From positions 124,001 to 188,000 of the forward strand of contig JAKAHC010000003.1 in NCBI GenBank assembly GCA_021815305.1: a stretch of 64,000 nucleotides of DNA, in the 5' to 3' direction. This DNA comes from Deltaproteobacteria bacterium. Its GTDB lineage: Bacteria > Desulfobacterota > Deferrimicrobia > Deferrimicrobiales > Deferrimicrobiaceae. Both the position numbers and the translations under genes were made by a program. The notes beneath the pieces are model-generated. The model was not told the DNA's origin and did not search any database. It was given only the letters and a program-made list of their open reading frames with translations. Of this stretch, positions 43,101 to 51,198 are shown piece by piece (within the stretch, counting starts at the first letter, position 1; each line of letters starts with the position of its first letter).

Positions 43101-45096
43101 AGCCGACGGGAGTATACGTAATGGTGTTGTCCTGGATTCTCGCATAGGTATCGGTGAACGTCTGCCCGTAGACGCTGTCGTAGGCAGACTCGGGCAGGAT
43201 GATCGTGGGCTGCGACGCGGCGAAGGCCGCCGGCAGGGCGTTATCGAGCGCGGCCACGTTGAACGGAGCGGCCGCCGTCCCGCTTACCCGGAACTGCATG
43301 ATGGTCCGGGTGTTGGGACCGTATCCCGCCACGGTCGGAGCCATGCCGCCGCTGTTGGTCATGTCCGGGTCGCCCGTATAGTAGTCGTTCCGCTCATCAA
43401 ACGCCGGAACCGGCGCGGGCGCGTCGTTATAGAGGATGATCGTGGACCCGGAAGGAACCGAGGAGAAGTCGATGATGACGTCGGCCCGTTCCGCCGGCCC
43501 CAGGAAGAGCGCCTTCTGGTTGACGTTCAGGACCACGATGTTCCTGCGGTTGTATTCGTAGTTGACGGGATGGTTGGGGATCGTCACCGGAGCCGGCAGG
43601 ATGCCGCCCTCGTTGCCGACCTGGATCATGTTCGGCCCCACCGTGGTCGGATCCGGCACGCCGCCGTTCCTTCCATCTGTCGGCCAGTCCGCGGGGAACC
43701 CCGCGGTGGCAACCGCGGGGACCATCTTGACTTCCGTGGGGTTCAAAGGATCGGCGTAATATAACTGCAGGTTCCACATCCGGTCGTTGGCGGCATTCAG
43801 GATCCGGAACCGGTACGCCTTGGGCCGCACCACGAGGTAGGGGTAGGCGGTCCCGTTGATGACCGGGGTGTCCATGAACCCTTCCGGCACACCGGACGGC
43901 TGCGGCAGCGGACCCAGCAACTGTGTGGGATCCAGCGGAGGCCAGAACCAGGGACCATAGTCCCACCGGCCGAACGGGTTCGCCCCATCGATGCTATAGG
44001 GATCCTGGTTCGTCTCGTAGACGTGAGGGAACCAGAGATCGCCCGGCTGCCCCCACCGGGTCGTGTCCCACAAAGCATCCTGGGCGGCGATGTCCTGGGG
44101 AACGAAGGTCTTGTCCTGGATGATCAGGGGGATGCCGTAACGGTACTGCGCTCCCAGGTCGCTCTGGACCGGGTAGACCCCGGTGTTGATCAGGTTTTCC
44201 TCGGTGTTGTCCGTAAGCAGGTACCCGGCGGCCATCCCGGCATACACGTTGAGGCGCGTGATCCCGAAGGCATGGTCGTGGTAGAACATCAGCCGGCTGC
44301 TCTGCTGGTTGGTGTAGTACAGCGTTTCCTGGCCCGTGGCAAGGGTATCCACCGGCATGTCGGGGACGTTTTGCTGACTTACACCGATGCGGTACCTGTT
44401 GGTCTCCGCCGCGGGGGTAAACCACTGGTGAGGCGTCCCGTCGCTGACCCACGGAGTGTTGCCGCCATGGAGATGGACGGAAGTGCGGTTCTGCGAGTAG
44501 TTCGTCACATTATCGTCGGGGCCCAGCCCCGCCCCCATGTACGTGGTGTCCACAGGGATGAAAAGATTGCCCGCGGTTCCCGTGGGGAGCATGTTGGTGA
44601 CCTTGAGGCGCACCGGTTTGTTTTCCTGGGCGATGACCAGGGGTCCCAGGTAATGCGGAGTGGGGTCGGCGCCCGGGGCAAGATCCCGGTACCCCCGCAG
44701 CCGGGTCGCCTTGGGAAGATCCGAATGCAACTTTTCGGCGTAGCCGACGATCCCGATCTCGTAATAATCATCCCCGTTGCCTGTCGGGTCCGTGAGCTTG
44801 CTCGCGACAGGGATGTACTGGCCGATCTCGTTCGCCCCGCAGGTGGCGGTGGAGAAAGCCGCCCCCGCCGTGTTGTCACAACCGGGGAGCCCCACGCCGG
44901 GAAGCCGGTCGACGAACTTCCTGAGAGGCGTACCGGAGACGTGCACGTTTCCGGCGTAGTCGGTCCATGTGCCCGCCGGGCTGTTGGCGTAATACGTTCC
45001 GCCCCCCGGGCCGGCGATGGCCTGGTTGATCCCCCACGCCAGGGTAACCGCCACGAAGAACAGGCCGGCGACTTTCGGGAATCTCCCTCTGGTCAT
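40111..45096 (-). CDS. Secreted multicopper oxidase with FN3 and seven tandem repeats
   Basis: ATG at 45094-45096 follows AAAAGGAGA; 1661 residues. A signal peptide ends near NQAIA. The oxidase spans ~25-865. Copper ligands are in TSVHLHGGNTPW (~210), LMFYHDHAFG (~271), THAIHFHLVNVQV (~742) and YVWHCHLLGHEEN (~845). An FN3 domain (~870-960) follows, then seven ~98-residue beta repeats (964-1660). Large secreted multicopper proteins such as Geobacter OmpB act in metal oxidation or reduction and binding at the cell surface. It sits 38 bp downstream of an FKBP gene, presumably in one operon. Confidence 0.9.
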   Translation of the reverse strand: MTRGRFPKVAGLFFVAVTLAWGINQAIAGPGGGTYYANSPAGTWTDYAGNVHVSGTPLRKFVDRLPGVGLPGCDNTAGAAFSTATCGANEIGQYIPVASKLTDPTGNGDDYYEIGIVGYAEKLHSDLPKATRLRGYRDLAPGADPTPHYLGPLVIAQENKPVRLKVTNMLPTGTAGNLFIPVDTTYMGAGLGPDDNVTNYSQNRTSVHLHGGNTPWVSDGTPHQWFTPAAETNRYRIGVSQQNVPDMPVDTLATGQETLYYTNQQSSRLMFYHDHAFGITRLNVYAGMAAGYLLTDNTEENLINTGVYPVQSDLGAQYRYGIPLIIQDKTFVPQDIAAQDALWDTTRWGQPGDLWFPHVYETNQDPYSIDGANPFGRWDYGPWFWPPLDPTQLLGPLPQPSGVPEGFMDTPVINGTAYPYLVVRPKAYRFRILNAANDRMWNLQLYYADPLNPTEVKMVPAVATAGFPADWPTDGRNGGVPDPTTVGPNMIQVGNEGGILPAPVTIPNHPVNYEYNRRNIVVLNVNQKALFLGPAERADVIIDFSSVPSGSTIILYNDAPAPVPAFDERNDYYTGDPDMTNSGGMAPTVAGYGPNTRTIMQFRVSGTAAAPFNVAALDNALPAAFAASQPTIILPESAYDSVYGQTFTDTYARIQDNTITYTPVGSTIQRTVPLLRKAIHELFELKYGRMNALLGVELPLTNFFTQTTLPFGYIDPPTEVLTDGETQFWKITHNGVDTHAIHFHLVNVQVINRVGWDGAIRPPDPWEIGWKETVLMNPLEDIIVAIQPKNQTLPFLLPESVRLLDPTQPIGSAMGFAGINPADGTPLTVTNQLHNYGFEYVWHCHLLGHEENDMMRAVEFRVPTDQPLAPSGLTATLSGIDNSQINLAWVDNSNNETGFLIQRAAGVGVFQDLTIAYTNATTYTDTALTQNTSYRYRIRAFNNIGNSNWSNITPPVTTGTFSPATGVTLAVHPASPQLVGTIVNFIATATGGTGTYQYQFEQRLAGAASWTVARTYTSSNNWIWNTSTYPAGNYEIHVLARTTGGTGAAAIPATSPTVPFVLGTSPATGVTLVASPATSAPVGTSVTFTSAASGGSGTYQYAFEWRQVGATAWTVAQAYSSAGTWVWNTAGLAAGNYEIQVLARNAGSTAASEATSGAVPYALTPSLLPATGAVLVAYPTSPQPPGTLVAFLAGGSGGSGTYQYQFSDNVSGVMTVVQPYSQTSAFVWNTTGLALSSYGFKVDVRVLGSTSASEATTTVAYSLAPLPATAVTLVPSPSSPQAAGTSVTWMAAAYGGSGTYQYQFSYRLTGTPTYTIGQAYGSSATWAWNTAAIPSGSYDILVNARSAGSTSASEASATTTYLFTGTGAATGVVLTPSPASPQLPGTSVTWTAAASGGSGIYEYKFWLYNNGWYVVKDYGVSGNSWTWDTTGFVGGTMYSVTVWARQAGSTAAYDAYTTISFLLSPTASSVSLTPSVASPQLPGTSVTWTATASGGSGTYEYRFWLYNNGWNIVKDYAVPGNSWNWDTTGLPGGTTYYVTAWARNAGSTASYETNQTSAPYVIAAPPASAVTLAPSPSSPQTIGTTVTLTASASGGSGTYEYRFWLYNNGWNIVKDYAVPGNSWNWDTTGLAAGTHFLTVWARDVGSAAPYEAYFTIPFDLQ
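40114..42207 (-). repeat. Seven tandem ~98-codon repeats in the multicopper oxidase
   Basis: Each unit starts with a form of ATGVTLxPSPxSPQ and contains GTSVTWTAxASGGSGTYxY, a W-W/T-W segment and VWARxAGST. The last two units are nearly identical in DNA: 40211-40320 and 40511-40620 differ at three positions over 110 bp and are offset by exactly 300 bp. Earlier units are more diverged. Confidence 0.92.
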
Positions 45097-45134
45097 GTTG
45101 CGTCTCCTTTTGTCGCTGAAAAGATGGTCGCTCC

Positions 45135-45800
45135 TTATTTCCGGATCTCGAGAAGCTCCACTTCGAATGCCAGCGTCGCCCCGGGCAGGATGAGGTCTCC
45201 CGCGCCGGTATCGCCGTAGGCGAGCGTCGACGGGCACACCAGCCGCGCCTTGCCGCCCACCTTCATCTTCCGCAGCCCCTCGTCGAAACACTTGATGACG
45301 CTGTCGAGCCGGAACTCGGCGGGCGTTCCGCGCTTGTAGGAGCTGTCGAACTCCTTCCCGTCGGACAGGGTTCCCCGGTAGTTCACCTTGACCGTGTCCG
45401 TCACGGCCGGGCTTTTCCCGGTGCCCTCTTTCAGCGAAAGGAAGACCATGCCGGACGCCGTCTTGACGGCGCCTTTTTCCCTGGCGGCCTTCTCGAGGAA
45501 TTCCCTGTTGACGGAAGCCATCTTCTCGCCTTCGGCCTTGCGGCGCGACCGGGCCAGCTCCTGGACCTTTCCGTTATAGGCCGCCAGGTCCACGGCGGGA
45601 GTCTTGCCGGTGGCGGCATCCGTGATCCCCTGCTTCACGTACTCCAGCTCGGCGGGAGTGAGGTGAAACACGCCGAGCGAGCGGGATACGAGGAGGCCGA
45701 TGGCATAGAGCGTTTTCTGCTCCTCGGTCCTGGGCGGTTCCCCGGCGAAGGAGGGAGCGGCGAGCAGGAAAATCAGGAAAGCGATGACGAGTTCGCGCAT
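45135..45800 (-). CDS. FKBP-type peptidyl-prolyl isomerase, exported
   Basis: ATG 45798-45800 gives 221 residues with a signal peptide ending in APSFA. An N-terminal helical FKBP_N-type dimerisation region (~20-110) is followed by the FKBP domain (~120-219): DTVKVNYRGTLSDGKEFDSS, VIKCFDEGLRKMKVGGKARL, LAYGDTGAGDLILPGATLAF and VELLEIRK. MIP/FkpA-like proteins help fold periplasmic and secreted proteins. It lies directly upstream of the oxidase gene, so the oxidase may be its client (inference). Confidence 0.92.
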   Translation of the reverse strand: MRELVIAFLIFLLAAPSFAGEPPRTEEQKTLYAIGLLVSRSLGVFHLTPAELEYVKQGITDAATGKTPAVDLAAYNGKVQELARSRRKAEGEKMASVNREFLEKAAREKGAVKTASGMVFLSLKEGTGKSPAVTDTVKVNYRGTLSDGKEFDSSYKRGTPAEFRLDSVIKCFDEGLRKMKVGGKARLVCPSTLAYGDTGAGDLILPGATLAFEVELLEIRK

Positions 45801-45894
45801 GGTTTGCGACCCTTGGAATAAACGAGATCCATCACTTCGCATAGAACTCTGCCTCCGATCGCAAGCACTCTGGCAGCGACAGTGCCTTCTACCA

Positions 45895-45910
45895 AGCAGA
45901 AGCCGTGCCA
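45895..45910 (-). promoter_or_regulatory. Sigma-54-type promoter for the FKBP-oxidase operon
   Basis: The minus strand reads TGGCACGGCTTCTGCT, matching TGGCAYRN4TTGCW at all but one position and keeping the -24 GG and -12 GC. It lies about 95 bp upstream of the FKBP start at 45800. Activator sites were not identified. Confidence 0.6.
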
Positions 45911-46090
45911 CGGAAAGCTACCCAAGAACCTGTTTAGAAACATATGATTGGTTGATTTGCTGAAGACGGGAGGATCCATCAGAAGGGGAATTTCGAATAA
46001 TTGCGACGAGGTGTTTGAATATCTTCGAATGCACTGCGGAGCGCGACCCGTTTTCCGTTATGAATAAGGCCCTTCCCGTGTGGAAATCGT

Positions 46091-46106
46091 GGGCATGACT
46101 GTTGCT
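46091..46106 (+). promoter_or_regulatory. Sigma-54-type promoter for the second FKBP gene
   Basis: GGGCATGACTGTTGCT matches TGGCAYRN4TTGCW at all but the first base. The predicted start near 46118 leaves a short leader containing AAGGAGG before ATG 46155. It faces away from the promoter at 45895-45910. Confidence 0.62.
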
Positions 46107-46154
46107 GTGTAAATACGTCGTTCCTTTTTTTGCGTATGCCTCCAAGGAGGGTCG

Positions 46155-46847
46155 ATGAGACAGGCATGGATCGTTGCATTGGGAGTGATGCTCGTTGCCT
46201 CTCCGGCACTTGCCGACGAATCCTCTGCCTTAAAGACGCAGAAGGATCTGGAAAGCTACGGCATCGGCGTCACCACCGCGAGGAACTTCAAGCGGCAGGG
46301 GATCGAGGTCGACCTGGACGCCTTCGTCAAGGGATTGAGGGACGGGCTCACCGGCGGGAAGCTCCTCATGAGCGAGAAGGATCTCCGCGTGATCATGAAC
46401 ACCTTCCAGCAGGATTTGCGGCAGAAGCAGAAGTTGGCCGTCAAGGTGGCCTCAATAGAAAACAGCAAACAGGGAGCGGAGTTCCTCGCGGCCAACGCAA
46501 AGAAGCCGGGCGTGGTTACGCTGCCGGACGGTCTGCAGTACAAGATCCTGAAAGAGGGCAGCGGCAGGAAGCCGGCCGATGCCGACAAGGTGGAGGTCCG
46601 ATATCGGGGCACGCTCTTGAACGGCTACGAGTTCGACGGCACCGACCTGGACGGGCCGCCCGCCAACCTCGAGATCGGCGGCGGGATCATCCGGGGGTTG
46701 CGCGAGGCGCTCAAGCTCATGTCCGTGGGATCGAAGTGGGAGGTCTATGTCCCTTCCGCACTTGCGTACGGCCCCCGCGGGGTGGGCGCCGACATCGGCC
46801 CGAACGCGACGCTGATCTTCGAAGTGGAGTTGCTTGCCATCAAATGA
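46155..46847 (+). CDS. FKBP-type peptidyl-prolyl isomerase, exported
   Basis: A 230-residue protein with a signal peptide ending ASPALA and an AAGGAGG site. The N-terminal FKBP_N-like part (SYGIGVTTARNFKRQGIEVD, DLRQKQKLA) is followed by the FKBP domain from ~125 (LPDGLQYKILKEGSG, KVEVRYRGTLLNGYEFDG, IRGLREALKLMSVGSKWEVY, ALAYGPRGVG). It is a paralogue of the divergent FKBP at 45.1 kb. A role in periplasmic folding is expected. Confidence 0.93.
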   Translation: MRQAWIVALGVMLVASPALADESSALKTQKDLESYGIGVTTARNFKRQGIEVDLDAFVKGLRDGLTGGKLLMSEKDLRVIMNTFQQDLRQKQKLAVKVASIENSKQGAEFLAANAKKPGVVTLPDGLQYKILKEGSGRKPADADKVEVRYRGTLLNGYEFDGTDLDGPPANLEIGGGIIRGLREALKLMSVGSKWEVYVPSALAYGPRGVGADIGPNATLIFEVELLAIK

Positions 46848-46954
46848 ACCGAATCCGGCGTGAAGAAATCTTGTTCCCCATCCGATAAAAGATATGGATA
46901 ATACTCCCGAGAGTTTGCTTCGTTGAACCTCCTGCTTTTCCGAGAGGGTACGGA

Positions 46955-48889
46955 TTGACTCTTCGCGACTCCACCTCGGCTACGCTTTCGTCTGCATTGG
47001 GGTTGTCGTTCCGGCTGCGGGGGGCCATCAAGTTCCTTCTGCACGTCGGCATCTTCCTTTCCGCGTATTTCGGGGCGTTCTTCTTCCGGTTCGATTGGTC
47101 GATCCCGCCGGAGTACTTCCTCCTGATCCGCCATACGATCCCCGCCGTTCTCGCCTCCAAGGCGCTGGCGTTCCTCGCATTCGGGCTCTTCTACGGCTGG
47201 TGGCGGTACGTTTCCATCCACGATGTCCTGCCGATCGTCGGGGGGTGCACCTTAGGCTCGATGCTCCTGTGGATCACGAACCAGTTCCTGATGACCCATG
47301 GGTCGATCCCGCGATCGGTCTACGCGATCGACTGGGGACTCACCCTGATGTTCACTCTGGGGGCGCGGTACTTCATCCGCTTCGGCCGGGAGACGCTGGG
47401 GCGCAAGCGCCGCGACACGGACCGCCGCGTGCTGATCGTGGGGGCGGGGTCCGCCGGCCAGACGATCGTCCGCGAGATCCGGCGCAACCCGGCGCTCGGG
47501 ATGATCGAAGTGGGCTTCATCGACGACGACTGGGCGAAAGCGCACACGCGCATCGACGGCGTACCGGTGCTTGGTCGGCAGACGGAGATCGCCGCGATCT
47601 GCCGGAAGCACGCGATCGACGAGATCATCATCGCCATTCCGTCCGCGTCCCCGTCGCGCCTCCGTCAGATTCTGAGGTACTGCAAGGACGTCAAGGCCCG
47701 GGCGCGGATCCTTCCGGGTGTGGGGGACCTGATCGACGGGAAGGTGAGCCTCCGGGACTTGCGCAACGTGAATCTCGAGGACCTCCTCGGCCGCGACCCG
47801 GTGTCGCTGGACGAGGGGCTCCTCCACCGCCACATCACGGGCCGCACGGTGATGGTCACGGGCGCGGCGGGGTCGATCGGATCGGAGCTGTGCCGGCAGC
47901 TCGCTCGCCTGTTGCCGGCGCGGTTGGTGATGTTCGAGATCGCGGAAAGCCCGCTGTTCGATTTCGAGATCGAGATGCGGGAGAAGTTCCCCTCGCTGGA
48001 AATGGTGGCCGTCATCGGCGACGTCCGCGACCGGCGGCGCGTGGAGGAGACGCTTGTGGCCTACCGGCCGGCCGTCATTTACCACGCGGCGGCCTACAAG
48101 CACGTTCCGATGATGGAGATGCACCCGGTCGAGGCGGTGAAGACCAACGTCCTGGGGACGCGGATCATCGCAGGGGCCGCGGCCAGGCAGGGCGTAGAGC
48201 GGTTCGTTCTCGTGTCCACCGACAAGGCGGTGCGGCCCACGAACGTGATGGGGGCGACCAAGCGGCTGGCCGAGCTGATCATCCACAACCTGAACGGGGG
48301 AGAGGGATCCACGGTCTTCGTGGCCGTGCGGTTCGGCAACGTGCTCGGCAGCGCCGGGAGCGTGATCCCGATCTTCCGCAGGCAGCTCGAGACGACGGGG
48401 AAGATCACCGTGACCCACCCGGATGCATCCCGCTACTTCATGCTCATCCCCGAGGCCGCCGGGCTCATCCTGCAGGCCGGGGCGATGGGGACGGGCGGCG
48501 AAGTGTTCGTCCTCGACATGGGCGAGCCGGTGAAGATCGTGGAGCTGGCCGGGAACCTGATCCGCCTGTCGGGGAAGGAGCTGGGGGTCGATGCCGAGAT
48601 CGTCTATACGGGCCTGCGCCCCGGCGAGAAGCTCCACGAGGAGTTGATCATCGAGGGGGAGGATGTCATGCGCACCTTCCACCCGAAGGTGATGAAGCTG
48701 ATCGGCAACGAGACCATGCCCCCGGAATGGGGCAAGCGGGTGGAGGAGCTGATCGTGACCGCCATCACCGGGGAGCGCGGTTCCGTCGTCGAGAAGCTGG
48801 ACGCCCTCGTGAAAGGGTACCGCCCCGCCTACGAGTTCCACGGCATCCCCGCCGCCGAAACGATCTCCTCCTCCAAATCCCTCCACTAA
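46955..48889 (+). CDS. WbpM/PglF/CapD-type UDP-GlcNAc 4,6-dehydratase
   Basis: TTG 46955 (after GAGAGGG) gives 644 residues. Four N-terminal transmembrane helices (~20-130) are followed by a CoA-binding-like Rossmann domain (RRVLIVGAGSAGQTIVREI) and the catalytic SDR (VTGAAGSIGSELCRQ, HAAAYKHVPMME, STDKAVRPTNVMGATKR). A Met stands where SYK enzymes have Tyr, as known for the large WbpM class. It makes UDP-2-acetamido-2,6-dideoxy-D-xylo-4-hexulose. The WbpV-like reductase and WbpL-like transferase at 38 kb would take over the product. Confidence 0.92.
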   Translation: MTLRDSTSATLSSALGLSFRLRGAIKFLLHVGIFLSAYFGAFFFRFDWSIPPEYFLLIRHTIPAVLASKALAFLAFGLFYGWWRYVSIHDVLPIVGGCTLGSMLLWITNQFLMTHGSIPRSVYAIDWGLTLMFTLGARYFIRFGRETLGRKRRDTDRRVLIVGAGSAGQTIVREIRRNPALGMIEVGFIDDDWAKAHTRIDGVPVLGRQTEIAAICRKHAIDEIIIAIPSASPSRLRQILRYCKDVKARARILPGVGDLIDGKVSLRDLRNVNLEDLLGRDPVSLDEGLLHRHITGRTVMVTGAAGSIGSELCRQLARLLPARLVMFEIAESPLFDFEIEMREKFPSLEMVAVIGDVRDRRRVEETLVAYRPAVIYHAAAYKHVPMMEMHPVEAVKTNVLGTRIIAGAAARQGVERFVLVSTDKAVRPTNVMGATKRLAELIIHNLNGGEGSTVFVAVRFGNVLGSAGSVIPIFRRQLETTGKITVTHPDASRYFMLIPEAAGLILQAGAMGTGGEVFVLDMGEPVKIVELAGNLIRLSGKELGVDAEIVYTGLRPGEKLHEELIIEGEDVMRTFHPKVMKLIGNETMPPEWGKRVEELIVTAITGERGSVVEKLDALVKGYRPAYEFHGIPAAETISSSKSLH

Positions 48890-48894
48890 CAAAA

Positions 48895-48909
48895 GGGGAC
48901 GTTGCTACA
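48895..48909 (+). repeat. Single repeat core, T variant
   Basis: ggggacgttgctaca begins 6 bp after the WbpM-like stop and has no inverted partner nearby. It is the first copy after a 38-kb stretch with none. Confidence 0.9.
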
Positions 48910-48959
48910 ATTCTCACCGGGCGGCGGGAACCCCCGGAAACGAGACGTTCCGGAATACA

Positions 48960-49973
48960 CTAAGAAGTTCCGCCGAACCGCTTCCGGAGCCCCAGTTGGA
49001 ATCCCACGTCCGGCGCGGTCTCGTTCAGGATGTTCTCCGCGATGCCGAGGTCCATGGCGATGCCCGCGGGGAGCGCGAAGGTGAACCCTCCCATCACGTG
49101 AATGGTCCACGACAACGGCTTGAACTCCGTCTCCCGGGAGAGCGGCGTATGGGCGTCGGTCTGGACCTTCACCGCCATCCAGGAGAGGGGCGTCCACCCT
49201 GCGCCCACCGTGCAGAATCCGACCACGGGGTGGCGCAGATCGCCCAGGAACGTATCGTTCCCGATGTAGAGACCGCCGGCCGCGCCGAAGAGCGTCACGT
49301 CCCAGCGCGCAAGGGTCCTTGCGTCCCGCGCGGCAAGCCGCAGCGACCCGTCCGTTCCGCCGCTCCCGGCCAGGGCGGATTCCCTACCCGTGGGGAGCTT
49401 GAGGGTGGCCCGCAACGCGACGGATCGACCCGCCGCTTCGAGGGAGGAAAGGCGCCACGCCGCGGAGAGCAACACGTCCCCGAGGGCCGTGGTGTCGTGC
49501 TGGATGTGGAATGCCGTCGTACCGTCTCGCTGGTACACGTAGTAGAGTTGGTTCCTGGGGTTCCCGATCCCGTCGTTCTTCGGTTTCCCGATCCAGCGGT
49601 GGAAGTCTTCGATGAAGCCGTCGAGAAAGCCGCCGGAGTGGTGCACGACGGGCACATCCACCCCCGCTTCGAACCGCGGGCTGAACCCGTACCGGAGCGC
49701 GACGGTGGTGCGCCACGTCTCGCCGTCGAGCGTGGCGGTTTCCCTGGGCGCAAGCCCCGAATGGTAGCTGTTGGCCGCGTCGACGACGAGCCGGGCAAGG
49801 AGGGCCCCCTGGGGAGTGATCTCCCCGTCCTCCGCGGGAGGAATGCCGAAGGCCTGCACCATCGGGCTGAAATGCCGCGCGTAGAAGGGGTGGATTTCCA
49901 CGGCATGCGCGGCGGAGGGTGCCGCCAGGACCGCCAGGACCGCCAGCCGCCCCAAGATCCGGTTACGAGCCAT
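48960..49973 (-). CDS. DUF3187-family outer-membrane protein
   Basis: ATG 49971-49973 gives 337 residues, with a signal peptide ending AAPSAAHA. The body is a string of amphipathic strands ending GFQLGLRKRFGGTS, an outer-membrane barrel pattern. HHSGGFLDGFIEDFHRWIG with LYYVYQRDG in the first third matches DUF3187 as I recall it. Function is unknown; the family is common in deltaproteobacteria and metal reducers. It is convergent with the WbpM-like gene. Confidence 0.75.
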   Translation of the reverse strand: MARNRILGRLAVLAVLAAPSAAHAVEIHPFYARHFSPMVQAFGIPPAEDGEITPQGALLARLVVDAANSYHSGLAPRETATLDGETWRTTVALRYGFSPRFEAGVDVPVVHHSGGFLDGFIEDFHRWIGKPKNDGIGNPRNQLYYVYQRDGTTAFHIQHDTTALGDVLLSAAWRLSSLEAAGRSVALRATLKLPTGRESALAGSGGTDGSLRLAARDARTLARWDVTLFGAAGGLYIGNDTFLGDLRHPVVGFCTVGAGWTPLSWMAVKVQTDAHTPLSRETEFKPLSWTIHVMGGFTFALPAGIAMDLGIAENILNETAPDVGFQLGLRKRFGGTS

Positions 49974-49993
49974 GGGGATACCGCACACGTGGT

Positions 49994-50146
49994 TCACGCC
50001 GCCCGATGGCGGGCGATGAATTCCAGGGCTGCACGGAGGAGAAAACCGGAGCGGGTCTCTCCGGCCGGAAAGCATCCCGGTAGGTCCGGAACGCTGACTC
50101 CATAGTCGGCCTCCTTTTCCTTGTGGATCACCACGGGGTAGATCAT
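49994..50146 (-). pseudogene. Truncated HicB-like antitoxin
   Basis: ATG at 50144-50146 with a good GGAGG site opens MIYPVVIHKEKEADYGVSVP then DLPGCFPAGETRSG, the first ~35 residues of a HicB partial RNase-H fold. The frame then diverges (FLLRAALEFIARHRAA) and stops at 50 residues, where 70-130 would be normal. No hicA is found in the 158 bp upstream. It looks like another relic of a HicAB module. Confidence 0.65.
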
Positions 50147-50304
50147 CTCGCGACCTCCAGGGCCAACCGCGGAGTCAAAACCCGAAATCGTTTCTCCCCG
50201 CTATCGGCAACGTAAGACATCAAAACCGCGCAGGACGAATGCCTGGAACCGCAGGTATGCCATGGTCCGTACACAGATCCGGCTGGCGGAGCGTCGGGCC
50301 GGGC

Positions 50305-50811
50305 TCAGCGGGTCCAGAACGTCTCCGCCAGGCCCACCTTCCAGATTCCACCTTCCCGGTACATCCGCAAGACCGCGGGCCGCTCCGCACCCTCGTGGGT
50401 CAGGAGGATCTCCGCGCGGTTCGTTTCGATCGCCCCCATCCGCCAGCGACTGTGTTCGAGGGCGACGTCCGGGTCGAAGCGGCGCAGGAAACCGCCCCAG
50501 TAGTTCCGGGCAAGCGGCCCGCCGTTCTCGAAGTCGCGGCGGACGTCTTGCCGCTTCGGCGCCGACCCTTCCGCGGCGGCGAGTGCGGATACGGTCTCGG
50601 AGAGGATCGTCGCCTGCGACTTGGCGGTGAGAGCGGCGAAGGCGGTGCGGCAGTCCCTGGCCTTGAGCGCGTGGAAGAACGCCTCGGCGCGGTCGAGGAT
50701 GACGGGGACGGCGGGGTTATCTACCGGGGGCGCGGCGTGTGCGGAAAGAACCGCGAGGAACAACGCGACAAGGAGGGCGGCGGCTCCGGGGAGCCGCGAG
50801 AGGGGACGCAT
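50305..50811 (-). CDS. Small exported protein, possibly NTF2-like
   Basis: A 168-residue protein with a signal peptide ending VLSAHA. AEAFFHALKARDCRTAFAAL at ~42-61 and a C-terminal strand run (RAEILLTHEG, AVLRMYREGGIWKVGLAETF) suggest an NTF2/DUF4878-like cone fold. It is the last gene of the gfc/yjb-like set and lies in the position of an accessory periplasmic factor. I do not recognise a named family with certainty. Confidence 0.6.
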   Translation of the reverse strand: MRPLSRLPGAAALLVALFLAVLSAHAAPPVDNPAVPVILDRAEAFFHALKARDCRTAFAALTAKSQATILSETVSALAAAEGSAPKRQDVRRDFENGGPLARNYWGGFLRRFDPDVALEHSRWRMGAIETNRAEILLTHEGAERPAVLRMYREGGIWKVGLAETFWTR

Positions 50812-50837
50812 GCGGGGGATGTGCTTCGCTGCGCCGG

Positions 50838-51170
50838 TCAGTGGTTGGACGTGGTGCCCCCGCCGCCTCCCCCTCCGGCGGCGATCCCGATCCCTACGGC
50901 GGCTGCCACGCCGAGGGCGATCCAGCCGATGGTCCCGGCGGACATCCCGGCGTAGGTCTTCGCGCCCGCCGCTTCACCCGCTTTCGCGGCCGCGCCGGTT
51001 TCCGCGGGAGGCGGTGTGACGCCCGGCTCGGCCGCTTTCTGGGGCCATGTCTGCCACTGCTCGGCGGCGAAGGCCTGCGTCACGGCTCCTTGCGCGAACG
51101 CGAGGAAGCAAGCGGCGCACAGGATGGCGACGAAACCTTTCCGGGAAAGGGGTGCACGGGGTGGCTTCAA
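50838..51170 (-). CDS. Small Gly-rich membrane protein, GfcA/YjbE-like
   Basis: TTG at 51168-51170, 7 bp after GGAGT, gives 110 residues. A signal-like helix ends VTQAFA. An Ala/Pro-rich linker leads to a helix (TIGWIALGVAAAVGIGIAAG) and a poly-Gly tail ending TTSNH. E. coli GfcA/YjbE is a comparable small protein with a helix and Gly/Thr tail, encoded beside gfcC/gfcD homologues. Identity is by layout and composition only. Confidence 0.55.
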   Translation of the reverse strand: MKPPRAPLSRKGFVAILCAACFLAFAQGAVTQAFAAEQWQTWPQKAAEPGVTPPPAETGAAAKAGEAAGAKTYAGMSAGTIGWIALGVAAAVGIGIAAGGGGGGGTTSNH

Positions 51171-51198
51171 TACGAACTCCTTTTGAAACAAAGGGTTA

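Larger units (their letters stand above)
45801..46154. other. Divergent regulatory gap between two FKBP genes
   Basis: This 354-bp stretch has no convincing coding frame. It contains the two facing sigma-54-type promoters; the ~180 bp between them is relatively AT-rich and is where a shared enhancer-binding activator would be expected. I see no clear palindrome there. Confidence 0.6.
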
